NCBI GenBank assembly: GCA_016748015.1
Contig: JAAOMT010000607.1
Location: forward strand, 572,137-636,136
Length of the DNA stretch: 64,000 nucleotides
Source of the DNA: Geosiphon pyriformis
Taxonomy: Eukaryota; Glomeromycota; Glomeromycetes; Archaeosporales; Geosiphonaceae
Direction of reading: 5' to 3'
The first letter of the stretch is position 1. Each line of letters opens with the position of its first letter. The translations under genes were made by a program, and so were the position numbers. The notes beneath the pieces were generated by a model. The model saw only the letters and a list, made by a program, of their open reading frames with translations. It searched no databases and was not told the origin of the DNA. Below are positions 20,814-32,295 of the stretch, one piece after another.

Positions 20814-21533
20814 TATTACTTATAGAAATATAGAAAATATATTAGCATGATTATTAGCCAATCAGAAGTAGGTGTAGTAAATATGGAATTCCAGGATTCC
20901 TGTCGTGAAAAATTGAGAAATTGAGGAATCTCAATTATGTATATATAGCAGTAGTATTAGAAACAGAAAAAACAGAATCAATACCACAGAATTCTTAGCC
21001 TAAAAACAAAATCATCAAATAAATAATTATTTCATATCTCAATCCACTCTCTACTATCAACACTTCATGTTGATAGAAAATGATATGTAACCACACTGGA
21101 ACAATAGCTCTTGATCATGGCTATTGACAGGATACTAATCTGCAAATTGCCTTGGCTTATTTCTTTAGATTTCTTTATTTTCTTTATTTTCTATGATTTT
21201 GTTATTGAGTACTAACTAATTGATTAAAAGCATTGATTACTAATGTCAAAGATTGCCTGGTAAAAGACCCCTGCGAGTGGGTAGGACATGTACAAAAGAT
21301 ATGGATTACTTATTAGAGGATTGCCAGCCATCAAGCTGAGAAAAGAATTGACAAACTTGCGAGTCTGGGAAGCTATGGATAAAACAACTATTGAATCTCT
21401 GTCTATTATACAAAGGATTCCATTAAAACCTTCAAATACAATGCTTGCAGAACATTATCAATGGAAGTAGCTTTTGAGCACCAAGTTACGGGTTTGTTAT
21501 TTACTTCAACAGCAGAAATAATCCCCTGTAACA
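20814..21533 (+). repeat. LTR between H ORF3 and the inverted H protease, probably chimeric
   Basis: A 720-bp LTR starting TATTACT (TGTTACT in relatives) after the H polypurine tract and ending CTGTAACA. It has a short palindrome array (20883-20935), TATA box, hairpin 1 (21054-21076) and hairpin 2 (21102-21126). Its left side belongs to H by context. Its right flank GTGG is the complement of the CCAC duplication beside the A 5' LTR, so its right side belongs to the A 3' LTR. The best explanation is recombination between the two. Confidence 0.85.
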
Positions 21534-22514
21534 GTGGCTTCCATCACCAAGACTTTAATGGGAGTAATGATGCCGTTAACTTCAAATAGGAAGTTATCTA
21601 TCTCGCCAATTGGGATTTTAGTCACTCCATCAGCAGTAATTATACAAGCACTAGCAGCCCGATCAACTCGGCGACTTAATTGGTCTATGATTTGTCACAT
21701 GATGATGCTGCCTGCTGAACCACTATTAAGGATGAGTCTGATCGGATGTCCATCTACTTTCACATCAGTGTACATTGCTGTGATGAGTTTTTTCTTGAGG
21801 ACAGCTCCATTGAATAACGGTAATTGGGATGGTCCCTCCAGTTCAAAAGAGAAGATGGCTGCTAATGATTTGTCATTGATGACTGTTGCTGGTGAGATGT
21901 TGTTGGTAAGTATTGTCTGTTGGTTTGATTCCAAGTTGTTGGATGTGGTGTCTTCTGGAGTAACCAGGAGACTTAAATAATTTTGGAAATTCGGGTGTTG
22001 AGTGGCACCAGTACCCGAATTCTGAGAACAGGATCCTGAGCTTTGGTGAGAAGAACTGGGGATCGGTTGATGAACAACCATTGCCGATCTCCAATTTTAA
22101 GCAATTCTGGGTCTCAGGTTTCCTGATGTCATCGTAGTTAAGTTTTGGAGTGGTGTTTGGATTGATGGTTGAGACTGATAAATTATTTGGAACTGTGGCT
22201 AATAAATTATTGGAGGCTGCTGTCGATAAATTGCTGGTGGCTGCAGTTGATAAACTGGAGTTTGATATACTGGCAGTTGATAGATTGGTTGCTGTGTTAT
22301 TGGCAGGTAAGTATTTTGATATTGGTCTTGATCTTGATTTGGATAATAATTTGGAGTTTGGAACCAGCAATCAGGGTTTTTGTATTGATTTTCTGATTGT
22401 TGGTTGCTATAAGTATGGCAATTAACTCGAATATGGCCTTGTTTATTACAGTTGTGGCAGACACACATTTCTGGCTGCCATGGTGGACTAGGTACTGTTG
22501 AGGATGATGAACAT
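21534..22514 (-). pseudogene. H protease N-terminus, linker and zinc knuckle
   Basis: On the minus strand from 22468 the CCHC knuckle CHNCGKQGHIRVNC appears, then a linker with repeated YQ units (PIYQLPVYQTPVYQ), YLSLLVTPED, and the protease start MYTDVKVDGHPIRLILNSGSAGS. The catalytic Asp is Asn. The segment ends at GAAGCCAC at 21534, where A was inserted. A frameshift and a stop (in RIA*NWR) interrupt the linker. Confidence 0.85.
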
Positions 22515-23532
22515 TGTTACTTATAGAATATAGGAAGTATATTAGCATATAAATTAGCCAATCAGAGGTAGACGTAGTAAATGTGGAATTCCAAAATTCC
22601 TTTCAGAGGAATTGCAGAATTCCAGAAATTTCAGAATTCTCGTATGAGAAATTGCAGGATTCTAGAATTCCAGAATTTCTCTCAAAGGAATTGCAGGATT
22701 CCAGGAATTGCAGGATTCCTGACATGAAGAATTGAAGAATTGAAGAATCTCAAATACGTATATATAGTAGTAGTATCAGAAGTTAGAAAATTAGTCAATG
22801 AAACTCAGAGTTAATTGATTCATGAAGTCAATTAGAATCATAGAATCAATTAGACTTGCAAATCATAATTTGTAAAAATACAAAAAAAAACAAACTCTTT
22901 TAGTTTAGACCTCTCAGTTTAGATTTAATCTAAGCAACATTCCAGTTCCCAATTATCAAATAAATAATTATTCCATATTTCAATCCACTCTCCACTATCA
23001 ACACTTCATGTTGATAGTCATTGATACTTGACCACACTGGAACAATAGCTCTTGATCATGGCTATTGATGAGATATTAATGTACCAAATTGTCTTGGCTT
23101 ATTTTCTCTATTTTTTTTTTATTTTCTTTTTTTTATTTTATTTTTTGTTCGTTCTTTGATTTTGTTGTTGTATACTAATTGATTAAAAGATTAAGCGCTA
23201 AGTTATTGATGTCAAGGATAGCCTGGTAAAAGACCCAGAAATAAGGGTAGAATTTTATATATTATCGGATAGCTTACCAGAAGAGCATGACTGCCAGACT
23301 AAATCCAGCCACCACATTGAGAAAAAAATTGGGAAAACTCTTGGAAAGATACATCTACTATTGACACTACTGAATCTCTGTCTATTATACAAAGAACTCC
23401 ACAACAAAACCTTCAGATCCATCAAAACCTTCAAATACAACACTTACAGAATCTCATCAATAGAAGTAGCTTTTGAGCACCAAGTTATGGGTTTGTTATT
23501 CAATTCAACAGCAGAAATAATTCTCTGTAACA
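22515..23532 (+). repeat. 5' LTR of D
   Basis: A 1018-bp LTR with a palindrome array (about 22585-22740; GGAATTCC and TGCAGGATTCCAG types), TATA box (22759-22767), hairpin 1 (22995-23017) and hairpin 2 (23043-23067). It is about 96 bp longer than the 3' LTR, mainly through extra array units. Confidence 0.9.
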
Positions 23533-23636
23533 TTTGGTGCTTCCTGTAAGGTATAATCCTACAGAAAACCAGCACCAACAACCATCCAAAAGTGGCAGAC
23601 CAAGAGAAAACAAAGAAAAATCACTTAGGATTTATT

Positions 23637-24110
23637 TTACCATTACCTTTAAAAAACTTGTTAAATTGAAACTCCAATTATTCAAAACCTGATCATTAAA
23701 ACCCCAAACATTCGAAAATTACCATTGATAAACTCGTTAAAAACTCATTAAATTAAAACTCCATTTATTCGAAACCCGATAATTCCAACCCCACTATCAT
23801 ATAAAGAACTTACCTTTGATAAATTTGTTAAATTAAAAACTCCGAAAATTATTTGAAACCCGATAATCCCAATCCCGCTATTGTATAAAAAAACTTACCT
23901 TCGATAAAACTTGTTAAAACTCCGATTTTTCCAGACCCGATAATTCAAAACCCAAACATTTGAAACCTGATAAAATCTAATCCCACTCGTGTAGAAAAAA
24001 ACTTACCTCAAATAAAACCCGTCAAACCTCTAGAAATTCAAAACTCTGATTATTTAAAGACCTATTGAAAGAATTTCAGAAAAAAAACTACCCAGATTCA
24101 TACTTACTTG
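23637..24110 (+). repeat. Degenerate tandem repeat inside D
   Basis: Five imperfect units start near 23637, 23719, 23808, 23893 and 24000, each beginning AACTTACCTTTGATAAA or similar and containing a GAAACCCGATAATCC block. Unit length is about 82-107 bp. No coding sense is apparent. From 24110 to 24190 I see nothing further. Confidence 0.7.
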
Positions 24111-24192
24111 TGCAAAAACTGCCTTTTTCTGTGCCAAAAGTCAGTGTTGGAAAAGTGTCAATATGAAAAAAACTTAGAGAAGAAAAAAGAAT

Positions 24193-24600
24193 TTGAGAAT
24201 CAGCAGTACCAAAATTGATCAACAAATCATCAAAACTCACCTGATGGCTCCAAGTTACAATCCATTTCCATGCATCATATATTTGAACTCTGAAGAAGAC
24301 AAGCCAATCAGCAAAAATCAGAATCAGAACTTAATCCCAATTCAAACTCCACTGATGACGACAATGACAATTCAAACTCCACCGACAATGACAACAATGA
24401 TTCAAACTCCACTTCAAACACTGAACAATATATTATGCTTCTAAATCTTACAATAGAGCAAGAATTAATTCAATTCAGTGATAATAATGAGAACATTATG
24501 TCTGAACATGCACATAATACAGATGCAAGATTTGAACATGAATATTCTGGACAGACCACTATAGTTAAAAACCCCAGTTACGTATAAAATTAGATTTACA
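24193..24600 (+). pseudogene. dUTPase-region fragment in D
   Basis: The fragment corresponds to the acidic Asp/Asn/Ser linker (in a shifted frame it reads as Thr/Met repeats) and the start of dUTPase: SEHAHNTDARFEHEYSG is a mutated motif 1 region (AGFDL is lost). It then breaks down and joins the end of ORF3 (AGAGCTCAATATTAA). It has no function by itself. Confidence 0.65.
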
Positions 24601-24688
24601 AATAGCAATAGAAATTACAGCAACAACATTGATACAAAAGAGAGATTTAGAAGATTTTGCAAGAGCTCAATATTAAAGAAGGGAATAA

Positions 24689-25610
24689 TATTACTTATAG
24701 AATATAGGAAGTATATTAGCATATAAATTAGCCAATCAGAAGTAGATGTAGTAAATGTGGAATTGCAGGATTCCAGAAATTTCAAGATTTTCATATGAGA
24801 AATTGCAGGATTCCAGAATTCCTAACATGAAGAATTGAGGAATCTCAAATACATATATATAGCAGTAGTATCAGAAGTTAGAAAATTAGTCAACGAGACT
24901 CAGAGTTAATTGATTCATGGAGTCAATTAGACTCACAAATCATAATTATTAAAAATACAAAAAAAAAACAAACTTTTTTAGTTTAGACCTCTCAATTTAG
25001 ATTTAATCTAAACAACATTCCAGTTCCCAATCATCAAATAAATAATTATTCCATATCTCAACCCACTCTCCACTATCAACACTTCATGTTAATAGTCATT
25101 AACACTTAACCACACTGGAACAATAGCTCTTGATCATGGCTATTGATAAGATACTAATGTACCAAATTGTCTTGGCTTATTTTCTCTATTTTTTTTTTAT
25201 TTTTTATTTTTTATTTTATTTTTTGTTTGTTCTTTGATTTTGTTGTTGTATACTAATTGATTAAAAGATTAAGCACTGAGTTATTGATGTCAAGGATAGC
25301 TTGGTAAAAGACCCAAAAATAAGGATAGGATTTTATATATTATCAGATAGCTTACCAGAAGGGCATGACTGCCAGACTAAATCCAGCCACCACGTTGAGA
25401 AAGAAATTGGGAAAACTCTTAAAAAGATACATCTACTATTAACACTACTGAATCTCTGTCCATTATACAAAGAACTCCACAACAAAACCTTCAGATCTAT
25501 CAAAATCTTCAGATACAACACTTACAGAACCTCATCAATGGAAGTAGCTTTTGAGCACCAAGTTATAAGTTTGTTATTCAATTCAACAGCAGAAATAATC
25601 CCCTGTAACA
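24689..25610 (+). repeat. 3' LTR of D
   Basis: A 922-bp partner of 22515-23532, preceded by the purine tract AAAGAAGGGAA. It has TATA box, hairpin 1 (weakened by GTTAATAG) and hairpin 2 intact near 25119-25143. Confidence 0.9.
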
Positions 25611-27321
25611 ACATAATTGATTTTGGAAATGATTCGCGTTTCCTAAATTATGATATCATTGTGGTGTTTGATATATGGCATGATTGTCAGCTAAGTATCC
25701 TTCCAATCTCTTATTAATTGATTCACTGAACTTCTCCAATTTGGAATCCAATTCAGATGATCCATTACTAGATTAATAGCTTGGGCATGGTTAGTCTCTG
25801 ACTCAGCAGATTCAAAATCTCTGGTGCATATAACTGTGTCTTGAAGAGTGCCTGGATGCAACAGATATACATATTGCAAGATACTGCTGTGCAGGCCACG
25901 GATAAACTGATTGAGTATCTGTGGTGCTGTAAAATAGTTGGCATCAATTGCTTGAATTTGGTGCAGGTTTTGATGGAAGCATTCCAGGTAAGTGGTGACA
26001 GCTTCCATTTCTCCTTGTTTCATGGTGGTGAACGTGTTGACTAGGCAATTAATGCTGTTATTGTTGCTGAAGTATCTTAGGAATTCTACCTTGAAGACAT
26101 TGAAATCTTGTGGTTTATTAATCAAGCTCTGGTATCATGAATTAGTGGTATTCTTAAGAAAATAGGGAATGGCTTGCATTGTTCGGGTGTCATTCTATCT
26201 GTTGGTTGTGATGGCCTTTTCTACATTATTCAGCCATACTTAAGCGTTGTCCTCTTTGCTGGTAAAGTTGTCAAGTTTTGCGATTGGTGCATAGACCATT
26301 GGATCTAAGTTGAGTAGTTGTGGTGGCTGTTGCTGAAGTTGTTGAAGAAGTAACAGTTGTTGGGGTGGTACTTGAAGTGGTTGAATTGGCTCACTGATTG
26401 GCTTAATTGGTGGTTGATCGATGACAATAACTGGAGGTAGGTTTTGTTGATGACTTAACTTGGAGTTTTGATTTCTTTAATTTGGCGGAGTTCGAATATT
26501 TGGAGTTTTGATTTTCAAATTTTCTAAATGTTGCTGAGTTTGAATGTTTGGGTTTTTTAGGACTGGGTTTTGGTAATTAAATTTCTGATTCTCGTCTTCT
26601 TCTTCTTCTGATTCAGTAATTTCTCAGGAACTGATGGTTCCAAAATCTGGCTGATAAGGTGGTGATTGAAATCCTGATGGTGTTGGTGATCTTGATTTAA
26701 ATCCTTCAAAATAATTGCCATATGCTCCTAATAGTTTGTTTTTCTTTTGTTTACTCTGAAACACAATTCTTGCTAGCGGCATCTTTGTACTGGTGGATGT
26801 GTTTACTGATATAATGTTGATGGTACTTCTGGGCATGTGATGGTATGATGAATATATCAGAAATTTGATTCTTTGTTTCTTCCAGTTAGGAATTTGTATT
26901 CCTTTGGGTGTTACTGCTGGTGTCTGTAGTTTTTTTTTGCCTTTGTCCTAATACATAATAGGGAATGTTCTTTGTGTATATTTTTCAATTTTTTGGTTGA
27001 TTTCCCTGATGATGGGTGCAAAGCTGTGATTTCTTGGTAAGTTGGTGTGTTGGATTAGTTCTGAATAGAAATTTTCTCTTGCTGATTCAATGTCAACTGG
27101 TCTTCCTAGAAAATCGGTGATTTTTTCATTGACGTAAAAGTTGAAAGCTGATTCTGCTGGGTAATGGTTGTTGTTTAGACCTAGCTGCTGGCTGTACTGT
27201 TGAAATAAGAATTTTGCAAATCCTAAATGGTTTGTCCCTATTATTTCTGATTCTGCCACTTTTGGTTTGGTGTTGTCAGTGCTGGTTCTCTGTAGGATTA
27301 TACCTTACAGGAAGCACCAAA
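25611..27321 (-). pseudogene. Element H, 5' half: gag
   Basis: On the minus strand from the primer site (27302-27321), the gag N-terminal domain reads 27259-26948 (GTNHLGFAKFLFQQ, AFNFYVNEKI, ARENFYSELIQHTNLP) and, after a frameshift, 26836-26624 (PRSTINI, GYFEGF region). A low-complexity linker fills 26620-26300. The capsid-like domain is 26299-25691, with stops near the start and an open part from 26125 (FLRYFSNNNSINCLVNTF, LNQFIRGLHSS). It is interrupted by D at 25610 and resumes at 22514 with the zinc knuckle. Confidence 0.85.
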
Positions 27322-28142
27322 TGTTATAGAGAATTATTTTTACTGTTGAAGTAAATAACAAACCTGTAACTTGGTGCTCAAAAGCTACTTCCATTGATGA
27401 TGTTCTGCAAGCGTTGTATCTGAAAGTTTTGATGGAGTTCTTTGTATAATAGACAGAGATTCAATAGTTGTTTTATCCATAGCTTCCCAAACTTGCAAGT
27501 TTGTCAATTCTTTTCTTGGCTTGGTGGCTGGCAATTCTCTGGTAAGTAATTCATATCTTCTGTACATGTTCTACCCACTCGCAGAGGTTTTTTATCAGGC
27601 AATTCTTGATGTCAGTAATCAGCGCTTTTAATCAATTGGTTAGTACTCAATAACAAAATCATAAAAAATAAAGAAAATAAAAAAATCTAAAGAAATAAGC
27701 CAAGATGATTTGCAGATTAGTATCCTGTCAATAGCCATAATCAAGAGCTATTGTTTCAGTGTGATTATGTATCAATTACTATCAACACTTCATGTTAATA
27801 GTAAAGAGTGGATTGAGATATGAAATAATTAATTATTTAATGATTTTGTTTTTAGGCTAAGAATTCTGTGGTATTAATTCTGTTTTTTCTGTTTTTAACA
27901 CTACTGCTATATATATATAATTGAGATTCCTCAATTCCTCGATTTTTCATGACAGGAATCCTGGAATTCCTGGAATCCTGTGATTTCTTTGAGAGGAATC
28001 CTGCAATTCCTCGTCGGGGAATCCTGAAATTTCTGGAATCCTGCAATTCCTAAGAGGAATTCTGGAATTCCATATTTACTATGTCTACTTCTAATTGGCT
28101 AATAATTATGCTAATATATTTCCTATATTTCTATGAGTAACA
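27322..28142 (-). repeat. 5' LTR of element H
   Basis: An 821-bp LTR in minus orientation with a GGAATTCC-type palindrome array (28072-27950), TATA box near 27912, and both hairpins. The loop of hairpin 2 reads TAATCA here instead of TGATCA (one G-to-A change). The right flank ACGC (28143-28146) should be repeated beside the other end of H, outside the window. Confidence 0.9.
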
Positions 28143-28479
28143 ACGCTGATATGATATATTCTTTGTCTTTTTTTTGTTTTTTTAATAGCAAATTGTTTGG
28201 TTGTTAATGATAATTTTCATGTCTAAAGGTTGTTGACTTAAGACCTAAAATAATTGTTAAGCTATAATGTAAATATGATCTGGTATTTCCATTTTTCTTG
28301 GTTGCTTTTGTCATATATATTGTGTCTTTATATACTCTTTTATTGTTCAATTTTACATGTTTGGTTCAATGATTATGATTGGTTCTAGATCTCATAGAAT
28401 CTCATCTGGTTGGACTAGTATTTGTTGTACTTCCAATTGTGGAATGTTATTGGTGGATGATAATGTTATTTGGTGATAT

Positions 28480-29680
28480 GGTTTCAGTCAATCACTATGT
28501 GCTGCTTTGGCTAAGATTTTGTTGTCCCATCTTAATTTATAAGTTCCATTTTCAAGAATTTTTTTTATGTAAAATAGTCTGTCACATTTGGGGTTGAATT
28601 TTTTACTTCATTGTTTTTCTACTTTGGTATGATATAAAAGTACTTTGTCTTCAATCTTGAATTCAACTGGTTTATCCAGTAGTTGGTTATTATGTCTTTC
28701 TTTTTGTTTTTCTTGTGATTTTTGGATGTTATTAGCTGTTTTTCATCATTTGTTTTCTAGTGTCTCCATTAAGTCATAGGTTTTTCTTAGCAATGTTTCT
28801 TGAAAATTGTCTTCTGTTATTGGTTCAATTGGATAAGTGTTAACTTTTATTTCTACTGGTAACATTGCTGTTTTACTATATACCAATTCAAATAGAGTTG
28901 CTTGTGTGGTATCTTGTTTCATTGTTTGATAAGCAAATAATACTGATAGTATAAACAAATCCTATTCATCTTGGTTTTCTTAACTAATCTTGGCTATTGT
29001 TTCACACAATGTTTGGTTGAATTTTTCAACTAATTCATTTGTTTATGGATGGTATGGTAATGATAATGGTCTTTTGATTCCAAATTTTTGACTTAATTCT
29101 GCTAATGTTCTATTCACAAAGTAAGTTCCTTGATCTGATAATAGTTCTTTTGAACATCTATATTAGCAGATTAAATCTTGATGAACGAATTCAGCAACAG
29201 ATTCTGCATCTGCTTTTTGAATAGCTTTTGCTTCTGGCCATTTAGTGAGATAATTTATGGCTACTGCAATATATCTGTTGCCTCTACTAGTGATTGTTAG
29301 TGGTTTAACTAAGTCAATTCCAATTTGATCAAATGGTTGTCCCACTTTGATTGGTCTTAATAGTTCACTTTGTCTTGTTTCTCCTCTTCTCTGACAAGCA
29401 TCACAATTCTGAACATATTAGATGATGTCTGGATATATTGATGGCCAATAGTATCTTTTTCTGGTTCTTTTTATGGTTGCTTCTTTATAAAATGTCCTGC
29501 TGTTGGATCTGAGTGCATGTTAAACAATATTGTTCCTTTTTCTGGTTCTGTAATTACTCTGGTTGGTTGGTCTGGATTTCTTCTGTTTTTCTGGTAAAGT
29601 ATATTTTGATGATTGATAAAATATTTTGATTGCTGTTTTAGGTTGTTTTGTTTTTTTTAAGATAATTTCTCCTTAAACAA
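28480..29680 (-). pseudogene. Integrase of element G
   Basis: HHCC zinc region (HSDPTAGHF-like, then CDACQRR) at about 29560-29380, then the core: QIGIDLVKPLTITSRGNRYIAVAINYLTKWPEAKA (29345-29163) with the first Asp, a region with SDQGTYFVN near 29130, and the C-terminal part FAYQTMKQDTTQA (28958-28746). Stops interrupt each block. The catalytic Glu region near 29020 reads with Asn/Lys changes and a stop. Inactive. Confidence 0.75.
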
Positions 29681-29859
29681 TTGTGTATTTATATAATACT
29701 GGAATTGTTGGTATTTTTGTGTGTTCATCTTTTATTATATTTTTGGGTTGAAATGTTTTTAGATTTGTCTTATCTGCAACAAACCGTCAGCATTTCCATT
29801 GTCTTTTCCCTTTTTGTAATGTATTGTAAATGTATATGGTGATAGTACTATTTTTCATC

Positions 29860-30366
29860 TTACATGATGATTGTCTCCAAATTTTTGCTTCTGAATTGAA
29901 GTCAATCCTTTGTGGTCAGTATACACATCAAACTTTTGGCTCAAGTATTTTTTCTATTTGGTAACAGCCCAATAAATAGTTAAGTGTTCTAATGTTGGAG
30001 TTCCATAGTTTTTTTTAGCTGAACTTAAGCTTTTACTGGTATAAGCTACTGGATGTTTTCTTCTATCTGGTCCTTTCTGCAATAGTACAGCTCTCAATGC
30101 TTGGTTTGATGTATTGGTGGTAATGATAAATGGTTTGCTATGATCTGGATATATCAACACTGGAGCTTAAATAAGCTTTCTTCTCAGTATGTCGAATGCT
30201 TTTTATTGTGTTTCTGTCCATTTATACTTTACATTCTTAGTTTTTAAATGATGGAGTGGCTGAGCCAGTTTGGAAAAGTTCTTAATAAAGCAGTGATAAT
30301 AGCCTGCGAATCCCAAAAATGCTCTTAGTTCTAGCAAGTTTGTTGGTACTGGAAAGTTTTTTACTA
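29860..30366 (-). pseudogene. RNase H of element G
   Basis: The open part 30160-29954 has KPFIITTNTSNQAL (TTDAS in relatives, so the catalytic Asp is Asn), AYTSKSLSSAKKNYG and EHLTIYW. It is joined to RT through a frameshift near 30367. TDHKGL lies near 29910. Confidence 0.75.
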
Positions 30367-32295
30367 TTACAATTTGTTTGGATCTGTTTTGATACCATTT
30401 TTGCTTACAACATGTTCCAAAAATTTGAGTTCAGTTTTTTCAAAGAAATATTTAGTTGCATTTAGTTTCAATCCGGCTTTTCTGAGTCTTTTAAATACTT
30501 GTTGGAGATAATGTAGATGATTATCAAATGTTTTTGAGAACACATTGGTGTTATTCAAGTATATGACTACTGATTTCCATAGCAGTCCAGTATAGACAAT
30601 TTCCATAAGCCATTGAAATGTTGCTGGAGCATTCATTAAGCCAAATGACATTACTTCAAATTCAAAGTTTTTTTCCCGAGTTGTAAAAGCTGTTTTCTCT
30701 TTGTCTTCTGGTTTTATGGCTATTTGCCAATATCTGCTGTCTAAGTCTAATGTTGAAAACCATTTCTTTCCACCAAAAGCATCAAACAGTTCTTGTATTT
30801 TTAAAGTTGGGTAACTATTGCCTTTAGTTACTCCATTCAGTTTTCGGTAATCCACACAAAAGTGAATTTTTTTATTCTTCTTATAGACTAGTACCACTGG
30901 TGATGACCATAGATTTATTGATGGCTGAATTAGCCCATTGTCAAGCATCCAGTTAATTTCTTGATGAATGATCTCATGATTAGTTAGTAGTACTCTGTAT
31001 GTTCTTTGTTTGATTGACATTGTATCTCCAGTCTTGATTTGATGTTGGATGATGTCAGTTCTGCCAAATTTGTTTTCACTGGCAAAGATGTTATTGAAAT
31101 TGTTGAGTAATATTTTTAGTTGTATCTGTTGGAGTGGGTCTAAATTCTCCATGTTTATCTGTTCCAATTGTTCTGGTTGAAACAGATAATATTCACTTTG
31201 TCTGTAAATAGTTTGTAATGTAATGTCCACATATCCACAAAGCTGTGGAAAATCTGGAATGTAGTTTGGTGGTTGATCTTTAATCTCAGTGGTTAAATAT
31301 TCAATAGTGGTTCTCTTTGGTATTTCAATGACTTTTCCAGTTGTGTTGTAGATAGGAATTTTGATGTTTTTGGGGCTTTTGGCTGATATGTAGAGATTAG
31401 TGAGTCCAATCTTTCCTAATTTGCAAATGGTGACTTCTGCTTCAAACAACTGAGCTTGATCCTTTGCTTCTCTTTTTATGACTAACATATACTGGTCATA
31501 TGGTGGAATAGAAATTGGTTGACAGGTTGAGATAATTTTTTCTTTGTCAACAATTTTTTCCTCTGTCATATTGATTGATATATCTATTCTATCTATTGAT
31601 CTAAATTTTTGTATCCCTCTTGCTGTCATCTCTAATTCATTTTTTTTTCTTACTGAAACTAATTGAGCTATTTTCACCAGAGGTAAAAATATTGCCTGAG
31701 CTATTTTTTTATTTGGTTCTATAATATAGACCTTTTCTGAATCATTTTGTAGCATAACAATAATATTTCCTACATATCCTACATCAATTATTCTTTCTTT
31801 GATGTTGATTTCTTTTTTTGCTAAACTACTTTTAGATGCTAATTGAACTATAGTTGTTGCTAGAATTTCCAGAGCTATTTTGAGATCAATACATGTGTGC
31901 AAATTTGGTTTCAATTTAATGGCTTCTTTTCCTGAATATCTTAGATTAAACCCTGCATTAGTATCATGCAGATGTTCTGGCATAATACCTTTATTATTGT
32001 TATTATACCATTTGAGTTTCTGCTTCTTAGAGAGATCAAAAAGTGCAATGTATATTTCAGAGTTTGAATTAGGGTCTGAATTGTTGATATTTTTATTGTT
32101 ATTTTGAGCAAAGCTGAAACCAGTGTTTTCATCATCATCATTGTTGGAGTTTGAATCAGGATTAAAACTTGATTCTGATTCCGATGCACAGCCATTAATT
32201 GGTTCTTTTTCTTCTGAGATTATGTAAATTATGTGTGTTGGTGGATTGTAAATGAGGTCACACTTATTACAATATTGAAAGTCATATGAGATCAA
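30367..32295 (-). CDS. dUTPase-spacer-RT fusion segment of G (642 open codons)
   Basis: This is the longest open frame in the window and shows that second Cys cluster (CDFQYCNKC), acidic linker, dUTPase, beta spacer and RT are one polyprotein. dUTPase: GFNLRYSG (motif 1 Asp changed to Asn), SKSSLAKKE, RIIDVGYVGN, NKKIAQAIF, and a poor motif 5 (KFRSIDR). RT: FGRTDIIQHQIKTGD, CVDYRKLNGV, FSTLDLDSRYWQIAI, FGLMNAPATFQ and YLNNTNVFS. Both catalytic Asp of the YxDD box are Asn. The frame is open but dUTPase and RT must both be inactive, so openness does not mean function here. Confidence 0.9.
   Translation of the reverse strand: MISYDFQYCNKCDLIYNPPTHIIYIISEEKEPINGCASESESSFNPDSNSNNDDDENTGFSFAQNNNKNINNSDPNSNSEIYIALFDLSKKQKLKWYNNNNKGIMPEHLHDTNAGFNLRYSGKEAIKLKPNLHTCIDLKIALEILATTIVQLASKSSLAKKEINIKERIIDVGYVGNIIVMLQNDSEKVYIIEPNKKIAQAIFLPLVKIAQLVSVRKKNELEMTARGIQKFRSIDRIDISINMTEEKIVDKEKIISTCQPISIPPYDQYMLVIKREAKDQAQLFEAEVTICKLGKIGLTNLYISAKSPKNIKIPIYNTTGKVIEIPKRTTIEYLTTEIKDQPPNYIPDFPQLCGYVDITLQTIYRQSEYYLFQPEQLEQINMENLDPLQQIQLKILLNNFNNIFASENKFGRTDIIQHQIKTGDTMSIKQRTYRVLLTNHEIIHQEINWMLDNGLIQPSINLWSSPVVLVYKKNKKIHFCVDYRKLNGVTKGNSYPTLKIQELFDAFGGKKWFSTLDLDSRYWQIAIKPEDKEKTAFTTREKNFEFEVMSFGLMNAPATFQWLMEIVYTGLLWKSVVIYLNNTNVFSKTFDNHLHYLQQVFKRLRKAGLKLNATKYFFEKTELKFLEHVVSKNGIKTDPNKL

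Larger units (their letters stand above)
22515..25610 (+). mobile_element. Internally deleted Gypsy element D
   Basis: A 3.1-kb element with LTRs 22515-23532 and 24689-25610 and target duplication ACAT (22511-22514, 25611-25614) in the gag of H. The internal part (about 1.16 kb) holds the primer site and gag start (AGTGGCAGACC), a stretch of 85-105 bp repeats unlike other family members, a short dUTPase-region fragment (24193-24580) and the last bases of ORF3. It lacks RT, integrase and most of gag, so it could have moved only with proteins from another copy. Confidence 0.9.
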
